Below are positions 57,792 to 64,000 of a stretch of 64,000 nt of DNA, piece by piece. The notes beneath the pieces were generated by a model. It had not been told where the DNA came from. It saw only the letters and a list, made by a program, of their open reading frames with translations, and ran no database searches. The position numbers and the translations under genes are program-made. Location: the NCBI GenBank assembly GCA_041946685.1, contig JBHGAV010000042.1:1-64000 (forward strand). Direction: 5' to 3'. Every line of letters begins with the position of its first letter. The first letter of the stretch is position 1. Source of the stretch: JBHGAV01 sp041946685 (GTDB lineage: Bacteria > Acidobacteriota > Terriglobia > Bryobacterales > Bryobacteraceae).

Positions 57792-59927
57792 TCAGCGTAG
57801 CAGGGAGCGCCGCAAAAGGTAGTACTCGTTGACCGGGCGGTCGTCCTGGAGCGCCGGAGCGGACGACGCCTGGCGGATCAGGTCGTCGAGCGAGATCTCC
57901 CGGCTTACCACCGCTGCGAATTGCCGCTCCGGATCGGTGGCTGGTCCCCACTCCACCAGATCGGCTGCGGCCCGCCCCGGCATGCGCGCCGCCAGTGCTG
58001 CCGCCGTCAGCGGAGCTATCGCCGACTCGCTGGCAAGGAAATGATGTCCCCACCCTTCGAGCGAACCAAAGACGCGCACGTAGGGAAACGATTCCTTGAG
58101 GGCTTTGGCCACGGACGCGAAGATGGCGGCGTCTCCCTCCGGCAGCCATTGTTGGAGAATGCCGCCGGCCTCAAGGCGGGGCTTCGCCGCCGCGTAGAAT
58201 TCCTTGGAGTAGAGCAGGCTCGAAGCCGCTGCCTCCACGGGAGGGGGCGGGTCGACCACAATCACGTCGAAGCGGTCCCTGGTGCGCTCCAGGAAGGCGC
58301 GGCCGTCGTCGATCACGATTCTGGAAAGCGGCGAGCCGGCCAGCCGCTCCGCGTCGGCATGGAACCAGGCGAACATGCGTGGGACACTCGGCGTCAGATC
58401 CACGGCCGTGGAATGAACACCCCACGAGAGCACCGACCGGTGGGTCGTGCCCATGCCGAAGCAGATGACCAAGGCCGTCCGGGGGATCCTCGGCAGATGG
58501 GCCAGCGGCAAGTGAGCCATCATCTTCGTGATCGGCGTCAGGTTGGTGGTGATGATCCCGTTGATCAGCAGCCGCTTGTCGAGCCTGGTGGTTCCGGTGG
58601 CGACCACAGTAGCTGTGTGATCCCGCAGCACTTTTCGCGGATGAAACTGCTCTTCATTGCTGCGGGCCAGCAGAAGCACCGCCGCGGCAGCCGGCAGGGC
58701 CGCCCAGGTCCCCCACCGTGCCCCGGCTCCCGCAGTCCTGCGATGCCAGAACAGCGCCAGCGCCAGCCAGGGTAGCGCAAAGGCCGCCAGCGCCATCCGC
58801 TCGCCGGCCAGGGGGAGGAGGATGAAGCCCGCCAGCAGGGGGCCGACAATGCAGCCGAGAATGTTCACGGCGTACCCGCGGCCCGCTCTTCCCGGTTCTC
58901 CGCCGGAGTAGCCGTCCATCAGGCGCGGCGTCAGGTAGCCGGCGGCTAGCGAGAAGGGCAGGATCCCGACGGCCACCCGAAGCGCCTTTGACCAGTGCCA
59001 CTGGGAATCGCAGGCGATCAGCGGCAACAGCGCCGCCAGTCCCAGCACGGCCAGCCAGGTTCCGCTCACCCCACCCGCCTTGCTCTTGCCCAGCCTGTAC
59101 AGGGTCGAACCGGCGTAAGTCGCCAGAAGGTAGCTCCCCAGGATGGCGGCAAAAGCGTAGACCACGGTCCCCAGGGATGGCGTGTAGAGCCTCACCCAGA
59201 TCACCTCCGCGCCCATCGTGGTCAGTCCCGTGGCAAACAACAGCCAGAGCAGCTTGCGTGAATCGCGAGCCGGCTCAATCGGAGAGGCGAGAGCCGGCTC
59301 CGGCGCTGCCTCGGACCCGCCGCCTCGCGACAGCAGCCACGCGCTGAGAGCCAGGGAGAGGTTACCCGCCAGCCCCACGCGCAGGGCGCCCCGGAAACCG
59401 CTGGTCTCGATCAGAAGCAGCGGCAGCACGGAGCCGAGAACGGCCCCGCTGACGTTGGCCAGGTACAGGTAGCTGAAAGACCGCGGAGACTCGCCGGGGA
59501 GCCGCTGGCGAATGGCGAGCATGGCAAAGGGGAACGTAGCGCCCATGCACGCGCACCAGGGCGCGAGCGACAAGGTGATCCAAAGGCCCGACACCAGGTG
59601 GTACATGCCGGAGGAGAGCGGCGCCTGCCCTCCAAGCATCTCCACCAGGGCTCTTCCCCACGCGAGCTGAAACGGAACCAGCAGCGCCGAAGCCCCGATG
59701 AGAAGCTCCACCAGCGCGTACAGGTGAAGTCCCGACGCGTTTGTCCTGGCTGCCCAGCGGCCCGCCGCCCAGCTCCCGGCTCCCAAGCCCAGCATGAACA
59801 CCGACAGCACAATCGAGACGAAGGGCGTCGTCACTGTGAACTGCGCCATAGCCAGGCGCAGCCAAATCAGCTCGTAGAGGATGCTGCAGAACCCCGAGAC
59901 CAGGAAGAACAGATAGAACCAAAGCAT
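57792..59927 (-). CDS. Membrane protein fused to a spermidine-synthase-like domain
   Basis: A 711-residue fusion. The N-terminal half (residues about 1-430) has many membrane segments, with the MFS-like loop GLGAGSWAAGRWAAR and a second bundle. The C-terminal part is a Rossmann-fold spermidine-synthase-like domain: ALVICFGMGTTHRSVLSWG, AVDLTPSVPRMF, IVIDDGRAFLERT, FDVIVVDPPPPVEAAA and FYAAAKPRLEAGGILQQWLP. Single proteins with this architecture are widespread, and their substrate is usually unknown. The GMGTTHR motif departs from the usual GGGDG of true spermidine synthases, so polyamine synthesis is doubtful. It is the first gene of the minus-strand operon 59927-52088. Confidence 0.85.
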   Translation of the reverse strand: MLWFYLFFLVSGFCSILYELIWLRLAMAQFTVTTPFVSIVLSVFMLGLGAGSWAAGRWAARTNASGLHLYALVELLIGASALLVPFQLAWGRALVEMLGGQAPLSSGMYHLVSGLWITLSLAPWCACMGATFPFAMLAIRQRLPGESPRSFSYLYLANVSGAVLGSVLPLLLIETSGFRGALRVGLAGNLSLALSAWLLSRGGGSEAAPEPALASPIEPARDSRKLLWLLFATGLTTMGAEVIWVRLYTPSLGTVVYAFAAILGSYLLATYAGSTLYRLGKSKAGGVSGTWLAVLGLAALLPLIACDSQWHWSKALRVAVGILPFSLAAGYLTPRLMDGYSGGEPGRAGRGYAVNILGCIVGPLLAGFILLPLAGERMALAAFALPWLALALFWHRRTAGAGARWGTWAALPAAAAVLLLARSNEEQFHPRKVLRDHTATVVATGTTRLDKRLLINGIITTNLTPITKMMAHLPLAHLPRIPRTALVICFGMGTTHRSVLSWGVHSTAVDLTPSVPRMFAWFHADAERLAGSPLSRIVIDDGRAFLERTRDRFDVIVVDPPPPVEAAASSLLYSKEFYAAAKPRLEAGGILQQWLPEGDAAIFASVAKALKESFPYVRVFGSLEGWGHHFLASESAIAPLTAAALAARMPGRAAADLVEWGPATDPERQFAAVVSREISLDDLIRQASSAPALQDDRPVNEYYLLRRSLLR

Positions 59928-59992
59928 TTGACGCGCGCCGCTCTCGAGAGCAACGCGCAGTATAACACGCGTGGGCCGCGGCTCAGGCTTGC

Positions 59993-60202
59993 CTAGAAGC
60001 CCCTGGGCGCCGGTCCCCGCAACGGTTCCTCCTTCTTGCCCACGGGGGTGCCGCAGCCGGCACAGACGTAGTCGAAGGTCTCCCGGTCCAGCAGCACAAG
60101 CAGGAGCCGCTTGCGCACCGGCATGGCGCGCTTGCAGGCCGGGCAGTAGAGCTGGCTGGCCTGGAGCTCCTCGAAGTCCTTTCTGCGTCTCGGCGTCATC
60201 AT
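59993..60202 (-). CDS. Small zinc-ribbon protein
   Basis: A 69-residue protein. Two Cys pairs (YCPACKRAM and VCAGCGTPVG) are spaced as in a zinc ribbon. The middle is a short hydrophobic and basic segment (VRKRLLLVLLDRETFDY). The N-terminus MMTPRRRKDFEELQ is charged. The protein is probably cytosolic, and similar short proteins of unknown function occur in Acidobacteriota and relatives. It starts 4 nt after the stop of the secreted protein gene and is probably co-transcribed with it. It may be a regulator or an assembly factor. Confidence 0.65.
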   Translation of the reverse strand: MMTPRRRKDFEELQASQLYCPACKRAMPVRKRLLLVLLDRETFDYVCAGCGTPVGKKEEPLRGPAPRGF

Positions 60203-60206
60203 CGGT

Positions 60207-60935
60207 TTACGGGTTTGCTTGGGACAGATGTCGGGTGTCACGGTGCCACGGCCACCTGAGTCGCAGGACATTCGCCATGCTGCGCTGCGGATTCAAGGCT
60301 ACCCGCAGGATGCACTGCCAGTTCTCGCCCCTGCCCGGACGCTCCAGGCGGCGCAGGAGGAAGCGGTCCACGGCGTCTTCGAGGATTGTGATCCCCAAGC
60401 CCCCGACCGGGGTCATCACAAGGTCTGTGTATCCGCTGGTGCCCTTCTTCTTCCCGACGTTGCCAATCGTCGCCTCGCTCACCGGGCCTATCTCGAACTG
60501 CGTGCTGTACAGCGCGGACCATGCCATCGACTTGAAGCGGCTGCGCCAGTACGCTCCGCTGCGGCCGAACTCCTGGGTGATCCCCGAGGGATCGTTCTGA
60601 ATCTGTACGAAGCCGGCCACGGCTCCCTGCATGGGGTGGGCGATGTAGTTCGTGAGAGGGCTGTCTCCGTCTCCCCAGCCGCCGAGATTCCTGACAGAAA
60701 GGGCGTAGTCACGGAAGAACTTGCCGTGGAACTCGCTTCGGGTCTTGGCCTGGGTCAACCGGAACGAGTGCTCGATGCCGAGAAAGAGGAAGGACTGCCA
60801 CGCGGCACGACCCCAGTGAAACCCTTCCGGCCGCTCCTCCTCTCCCGAGGGATGCGGGACAGCGGCGCCAGGGACCTCGGCAAGAACCTGTGCGGCAGCC
60901 AGTACTGCTGCCAGGAGGCAACGGCTCGGCAACAT
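60207..60935 (-). CDS. Secreted protein of unknown function (DUF3943-like pattern)
   Basis: A 242-residue protein with a signal peptide (LLAAVLAAAQVLA, cleavage about residue 19). The body includes HWGRAAWQSFLFLGIEHSFR, DSPLTNYIAHPMQGAVAGF and GYTDLVMTPVGGLGITILED. The pattern of a membrane-edge NYIAHP motif and later GG segment reminds me of DUF3943 proteins, but I do not claim a firm match. The ATG at 60935 is preceded by AGGAAG, 8 nt away. It is divergent from the 164-residue secreted protein and shares a short promoter region with it. The zinc-ribbon gene follows 4 nt after its stop. Confidence 0.6.
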   Translation of the reverse strand: MLPSRCLLAAVLAAAQVLAEVPGAAVPHPSGEEERPEGFHWGRAAWQSFLFLGIEHSFRLTQAKTRSEFHGKFFRDYALSVRNLGGWGDGDSPLTNYIAHPMQGAVAGFVQIQNDPSGITQEFGRSGAYWRSRFKSMAWSALYSTQFEIGPVSEATIGNVGKKKGTSGYTDLVMTPVGGLGITILEDAVDRFLLRRLERPGRGENWQCILRVALNPQRSMANVLRLRWPWHRDTRHLSQANP

Positions 60936-60957
60936 CGTCGAGTCTTCCTGAAATAGG

Positions 60958-60987
60958 CTGTCAATTGTCCTAAATGAAGAGTATACT
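60958..60987 (+). promoter_or_regulatory. Sigma-70-like promoter before the 164-residue secreted protein gene
   Basis: A CTGTCA box at 60958-60963 (4 of 6 matches to TTGACA) is separated by 18 nt from TATACT at 60982-60987 (5 of 6 matches to TATAAT). The start codon at 61012 follows after 24 nt, with GGAGG 6 nt before it. This is the clearest two-box promoter in the window. Confidence 0.5.
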
Positions 60988-61011
60988 CGTTTCCAAAGAA
61001 GGAGGCGGCTC

Positions 61012-61506
61012 ATGGGTGGCCAAGTTGCGCCGTTGGCCGTGGTTCTGCTCACGATGGCCGCGGGACAGAGCGCTTACGGCCAGGCCGGCGCCTGGGACAA
61101 GGTGCAGGCCCTCCCAACGGGAACGAGGATTCAAGTCTCCCTGGCGAAGGACAAGACTGTGGACGGAACACTCGCCCAGGTATCCGACGAGGGCTTAGTC
61201 CTGGACCGCAAGGGCGACCCTATGCAGATTGCCAGAACCGGCATACGCCGCGTTTGGGTTCTGGGCAAGGGCTCACGTCTCAAGAGGACGGGATTGGCCG
61301 CGCTCGCCGGCTTTGCGATCGGTTGCCCCATCGGCGCCGCGAAAGCAGGTTATCTCGGGGACACGAACCGCCCCAGCCCAACTTTGCGCGGCGGTTTCTG
61401 CCTAGCGCTAGGCGGTTTCGGAGCCGGAATCGCGGCCGGCGTGACGGCGCCGTTTCCCGCCACGAAGTACACGCTGGTTTATCGCGCGCCTGGCGCGAAG
61501 CCCTGA
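61012..61506 (+). CDS. Uncharacterised secreted protein with glycine-rich membrane-like segments
   Basis: A 164-residue protein with a signal peptide (VAPLAVVLLTMAAGQSAYGQ). The first mature half resembles an Sm-like or small beta-barrel strand set (RIQVSLAKDKTVDGTLAQVS, GLVLDRKGDPMQIARTGIRR). The second half is two glycine- and alanine-rich hydrophobic segments (LAALAGFAIGCPIGAAKAGY, FGAGIAAGVTAPF), which could insert in a membrane. No enzyme motif is recognised. The layout is common among small acidobacterial envelope proteins. A GGAGG ribosome site lies 6 nt before the ATG. It is divergent from the secreted protein at 60207-60935. Confidence 0.6.
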   Translation: MGGQVAPLAVVLLTMAAGQSAYGQAGAWDKVQALPTGTRIQVSLAKDKTVDGTLAQVSDEGLVLDRKGDPMQIARTGIRRVWVLGKGSRLKRTGLAALAGFAIGCPIGAAKAGYLGDTNRPSPTLRGGFCLALGGFGAGIAAGVTAPFPATKYTLVYRAPGAKP

Positions 61507-61544
61507 GCACGCTTCCACCTGCCGTCCCGCGGCCGAAGCGGGTG

Positions 61545-61550
61545 TAGAAT
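61545..61550 (+). promoter_or_regulatory. Candidate -10 element (TAGAAT) for the 136-residue secreted protein
   Basis: TAGAAT lies 52 nt before the ATG at 61603. There is no clear -35 box. A strong ribosome site (AAGGAGAT) is just before the start codon. Confidence 0.3.
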
Positions 61551-61602
61551 CAGTGGTGTCAGGTATGCAGCACTCAGAACCTGGCTCAAGGAGATCTGTC
61601 AA

Positions 61603-62013
61603 ATGACAATGCGGATTCTGGTGTTCATGTCAATCCTGTTGACCGTGTTGCTCATCGCCGCTGTTGCCGCCGATATCAACGGCAAGTGGAGAGGGACGGT
61701 TGAAGGAGGCCCGGGCGGACAAATCGTGCAGAACTTCACCTTCAAGGAGGAGGGGGGCAAGATCTCGGGGACGATGAGCGACGAGTTCATCGGAGAAGCG
61801 AAGATCACCGAAGGAACGCTGAAGGGCGACGACATCTCGTTCACGGTCGCCGGCAGTGGCCCGATGGGAGAGATGAAGCTCAACTTCAAGGGAAAGGTGA
61901 CAAGCGCCGACGAGATGAAACTCAGTCTGGCGATGGCCGGCGGCCCGGGAGGCCCCGGGGGTGGCCCTGGTGGGCCGGGAGGCATGGAAGTCACCGTCAA
62001 GCGGGTGAAGTGA
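61603..62013 (+). CDS. Small secreted protein with Gly/Pro-rich tail
   Basis: A 136-residue protein with a signal peptide (ILVFMSILLTVLLIAAVAAD, cleavage about residue 23). The mature part opens with INGKWRGTVEGGPGGQIVQN, the start of a lipocalin-like or calycin-like beta-strand set (FTFKEEGGKISGTMSDEFIG, ITEGTLKGDDISFTVAGSG), and ends in a Gly/Pro repeat (PGGPGGGPGGPGG) before VTVKRVK. This pattern recurs in acidobacterial secreted proteins and is linked to no known function. AAGGAGAT is a good ribosome site. Confidence 0.65.
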   Translation: MTMRILVFMSILLTVLLIAAVAADINGKWRGTVEGGPGGQIVQNFTFKEEGGKISGTMSDEFIGEAKITEGTLKGDDISFTVAGSGPMGEMKLNFKGKVTSADEMKLSLAMAGGPGGPGGGPGGPGGMEVTVKRVK

Positions 62014-62297
62014 GGTTGAATGGCGTCCCTAATCACTCAGAGTTGGAACCCGCTGATCGAGTGGCTGAGAGGCCTGGGTTCTCTCAGGAACTGCTGCCTT
62101 CCGACGGCCCAGCGGCAGGTCGGGCCGTGCCAGGAGGCGGCAAATAGAGGGGAGATAAGCACGTCTCTACTACCAACGTTGTATGGAATCGTTTAGTAAT
62201 TAACGGTTGATGAGAGATTGCGGTTTACTTCACAGGATCTCTTCTCAGTCTATTGAACCGGCTTTGCCCCGCATCAGTTCAATGGCTGGACGAAACA
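62014..62297. other. Non-coding gap of 284 nt with a GC drop
   Basis: No gene is supported here. Two hairpins are visible: CTGAGA/TCTCAG around 62061-62083 and a 7-bp ACGGCCC/GGGCCGT stem around 62103-62127. From about 62155 the sequence turns AT-rich: positions 62161-62220 have 23 G or C of 60 by hand count, unlike the GC-rich sequence to the left. No tRNA gene or direct repeat that would mark an att site was recognised by eye. Confidence 0.6.
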
Positions 62298-63296
62298 CTA
62301 CTTCTTGCCGGGACTGGGGAGAATGGTCCCATCCTCGAAAGCGATCTCCGTCACGATTGCACTGTACTTCGCCGTTCCGCCCAATACCAGTGGCGTCATC
62401 TTGTCGTAAGGTTCACCGTCAATGAACTGGTTATCGTCAAAACGATACTCACTTCTGGCGTTTGACCCACTTCCCGGGAGCAGTCTTTCGTCGCTCCGAT
62501 ACGCGAACTTGTACAGTTCCGTTCCAAAACCATCGAGCACTGACACACGGCCCTTAACACCCACAATGATCTTGTCGCTGACGTTCCTCAGATCTACTTT
62601 GATGGCTACACAATCGCTCAGACGGCCAGCGTCGTAGTCCTTCAAGAGATGCCTACCGGTAGTAGACACCACTTGGACATATAAAGAGGGGTCGAAGTCC
62701 GACGCCGTTCCTGCTGGCCCAGTCTTGGCATCAACGGACCCAGAACTGAGACTCCCGAGATTGCTCGAAGCACCAACGGCGATCAATCCGATGACGGCGG
62801 CACCGATCACGCCCAGCCAACTTCCTACGGCATGTGCGGTGGAAGTCCGCCCGATCAGGGGACCGGTAGGGCCGGTCTCGACCATTGTGTTCTTCTTCAG
62901 CAGAAAGCCGAGCAGTGCGGCTCCAAACGTTGGGATGAACCACGCAGCGGCGAGAAGCCCAATGCCCAAAACGATTCCGATTCCGGCACCGGCCCTTGCT
63001 GCGTCAGTACTCACGCCTTTTGTGACCTCCGCAATTGTCTTCATGACCGCGACAGTCACGACCACCATGGCGATTGTCCAGAGGATCGCAAAGTTCTTGA
63101 GGACGTTCCAGGCCCTCCCGCCCTCCCTCACCTCACCGAGATGCAGCGGACGTAGTGCTATGTAGATGGGTAGAACAATAGGTCCTAAAACTGCCGTTCC
63201 GGCAGTCCACAGTGCCGCCGAAATCCCCATTCTTCTACTGAGAGAATCAAACAGAACCCATAATGCGAAGACGCCATAAAGTAAGAAATACGTCAT
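62298..63296 (-). CDS. Uncharacterised membrane protein with a C-terminal soluble domain
   Basis: A 332-residue protein with about five membrane segments in the first 200 residues (for example TYFLLYGVFALWVLF, IGIVLGIGLLAAAWFIP and LGVIGAAVIGLIAVGAS). The last 120 residues are a soluble beta-rich domain with DCVAIKVDLRNVSDKIIVGV, VSVLDGFGTELYKFAY and ILPSPGKK, similar in pattern to FxLYD/DUF4352-like extracellular domains. The ATG at 63296 has a strong AAGGAGG site 8 nt upstream. The gene has visibly lower GC than genes to the left and lies next to a recombinase, so it may be acquired. Confidence 0.6.
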   Translation of the reverse strand: MTYFLLYGVFALWVLFDSLSRRMGISAALWTAGTAVLGPIVLPIYIALRPLHLGEVREGGRAWNVLKNFAILWTIAMVVVTVAVMKTIAEVTKGVSTDAARAGAGIGIVLGIGLLAAAWFIPTFGAALLGFLLKKNTMVETGPTGPLIGRTSTAHAVGSWLGVIGAAVIGLIAVGASSNLGSLSSGSVDAKTGPAGTASDFDPSLYVQVVSTTGRHLLKDYDAGRLSDCVAIKVDLRNVSDKIIVGVKGRVSVLDGFGTELYKFAYRSDERLLPGSGSNARSEYRFDDNQFIDGEPYDKMTPLVLGGTAKYSAIVTEIAFEDGTILPSPGKK

Positions 63297-63419
63297 CTTC
63301 CAAACCTCCTTCGGCCAGCATCTCGACCCGCAGAAGTCGTGTCGCAATCTGTCGATGCGGGCTGAATCTCATGCAATCCTATCAAATCCGGGAGACCTCA
63401 ACGCGCGAAAGACACCCTC

Positions 63420-64000
63420 TCATTTCTTTTGCTGTTGGACAAGCATTTGGCTGCTACTGACAGCCAGGATGTTGTTGATCGTCCTTCCCCACCACCGCTC
63501 ACCACTTCTAGGCTTGAGTCCATTGGCGTTTAGAGCCTCTGCAATGCGGTCAAAACCCATCCCGGTAGCCCTGAGGGCCTTCATGCGGCCCAGGACCGCA
63601 GATTCGCCCGCATAGAAGCCGTATGGTTTTCGACCCTCGCACCGGCCCGTTGTTGCCCTGACTCGATTCCGTGCTGCCCTTAGCTTCAGAACAACCATGC
63701 TCTTTTCATATTCAGCAAACACGCCCATGATTTGCCGAAATGCTTTCCTGGATGGGTCGTCTTCGAGCAGATCCGGCTCAGTAGCCGAGATCAGTTCAAA
63801 TCCGCGCCTTTGGAAATCAGCGATGATGCTTTCCTGGATCATGAGATCTCTCGCCAGCCGATCCAGCTTCTCTATGAGAACGGTCTTCACCCCATTCGAG
63901 AGCAGGGCTTCCATCATGCCCGACAATGCAGGACGGTCTTGCAGATCCTTCGCTCCGCTCACTCCCTCTTCCCTGAAGATCTTGACCAGCTTGACGTCCT
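63420..64000 (-). CDS. Serine recombinase (resolvase/invertase family), partial
   Basis: The frame is open to the right edge, so the N-terminal part with the catalytic Ser is outside the window. What is visible is the later part of the resolvase domain (FREEGVSGAKDLQDRPALSG, VLIEKLDRLARDLMIQESII, FAEYEKSMVVLKLRAARNR) and then a helix-turn-helix-like end (ALRATGMGFDRIAEALNANG, RSGERWWGRTINNIL). The stop is at 63420. Such enzymes catalyse site-specific recombination in transposons, integrated elements or invertible segments. The partial state is due to the window edge. The gene may mark the end of a mobile element. Confidence 0.85.
   Translation of the reverse strand, partial: DVKLVKIFREEGVSGAKDLQDRPALSGMMEALLSNGVKTVLIEKLDRLARDLMIQESIIADFQRRGFELISATEPDLLEDDPSRKAFRQIMGVFAEYEKSMVVLKLRAARNRVRATTGRCEGRKPYGFYAGESAVLGRMKALRATGMGFDRIAEALNANGLKPRSGERWWGRTINNILAVSSSQMLVQQQKK

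Noticed and set aside
57767..59992. RiPP precursor peptide for the SPASM radical SAM enzyme
   Set aside because: The gaps next to the enzyme (25 nt) and at the operon start (65 nt) have no suitable small frame with a ribosome site. A peptide role is not supported.
62014..62297. tRNA gene as an integration site for the right-hand element
   Set aside because: No cloverleaf, CCA end or T-loop sequence was found by eye in this gap.

Overview
The window is a GC-rich bacterial chromosome segment with genes packed on both strands. The gene families point to Acidobacteriota, probably the Bryobacterales/Solibacter lineage. The main signs are an Oar-like TonB-dependent receptor with a carboxypeptidase-type N-terminal domain behind an ECF sigma factor and a Ser/Thr kinase carrying a PD40 propeller, several small secreted proteins of the acidobacterial type, an exported GH51 enzyme, and hopanoid-pathway HpnE. 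This is inference from gene content; no rRNA or tRNA gene is visible.

Positions 1-10164 hold the end of rho, a tripartite export operon (three HlyD-type adaptors, one MacB-type permease, one TolC-type channel, no ATPase) and mutL. Positions 10161-22670 are mostly housekeeping: a Yip1 membrane protein, a Tat-exported GH51 enzyme, a cytochrome c, EF-P, a flippase-like membrane protein, a P-loop kinase, an MFS exporter, trpS, an RNA uracil methyltransferase, a hybrid histidine kinase and RidA. Positions 22684-29954 hold a fused anthranilate synthase followed by hpnE, a toxin-antitoxin-like nucleotidyl transferase pair, and a GHMP kinase/CPBP protease/BamE-like operon. Positions 29989-37702 are the sigma factor, kinase and receptor operon with a divergent predicted metalloprotease. 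Positions 37792-42586 carry gap, an isocitrate dehydrogenase gene that has lost its 3' end exactly at a 28-nt perfect palindrome, purH and a TPR protein.

The most unusual part is 42559-59993. On the plus strand, an FkbH-like HAD enzyme fused to a phosphopantetheinyl carrier domain is followed 3 nt later by a glycosyltransferase, then a Tat-exported Fe-S aldo/keto reductase, then a protein fusing a glycosyltransferase to a type II thioesterase. Both glycosyltransferases carry a short helix resembling the N-terminal linker of NRPS modules, and the carrier protein ends in a tail resembling NRPS C-terminal linkers. No ketosynthase, adenylation or condensation domain is present. Divergent to this are an alginate-export-type outer membrane barrel and an MFS exporter. 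Facing it is a compact six-gene minus-strand operon: spermidine-synthase-like membrane fusion, SPASM radical SAM protein, two GT2 enzymes, an RNase H-fold nuclease and a GT-C-type membrane protein. I read this as a candidate carrier-protein-dependent glycoside pathway with its own export route. The function is inferred and the product is unknown.

The right edge (about 62014-64000) is visibly poorer in GC and ends in a partial serine recombinase, so it probably marks the edge of a mobile or acquired segment.
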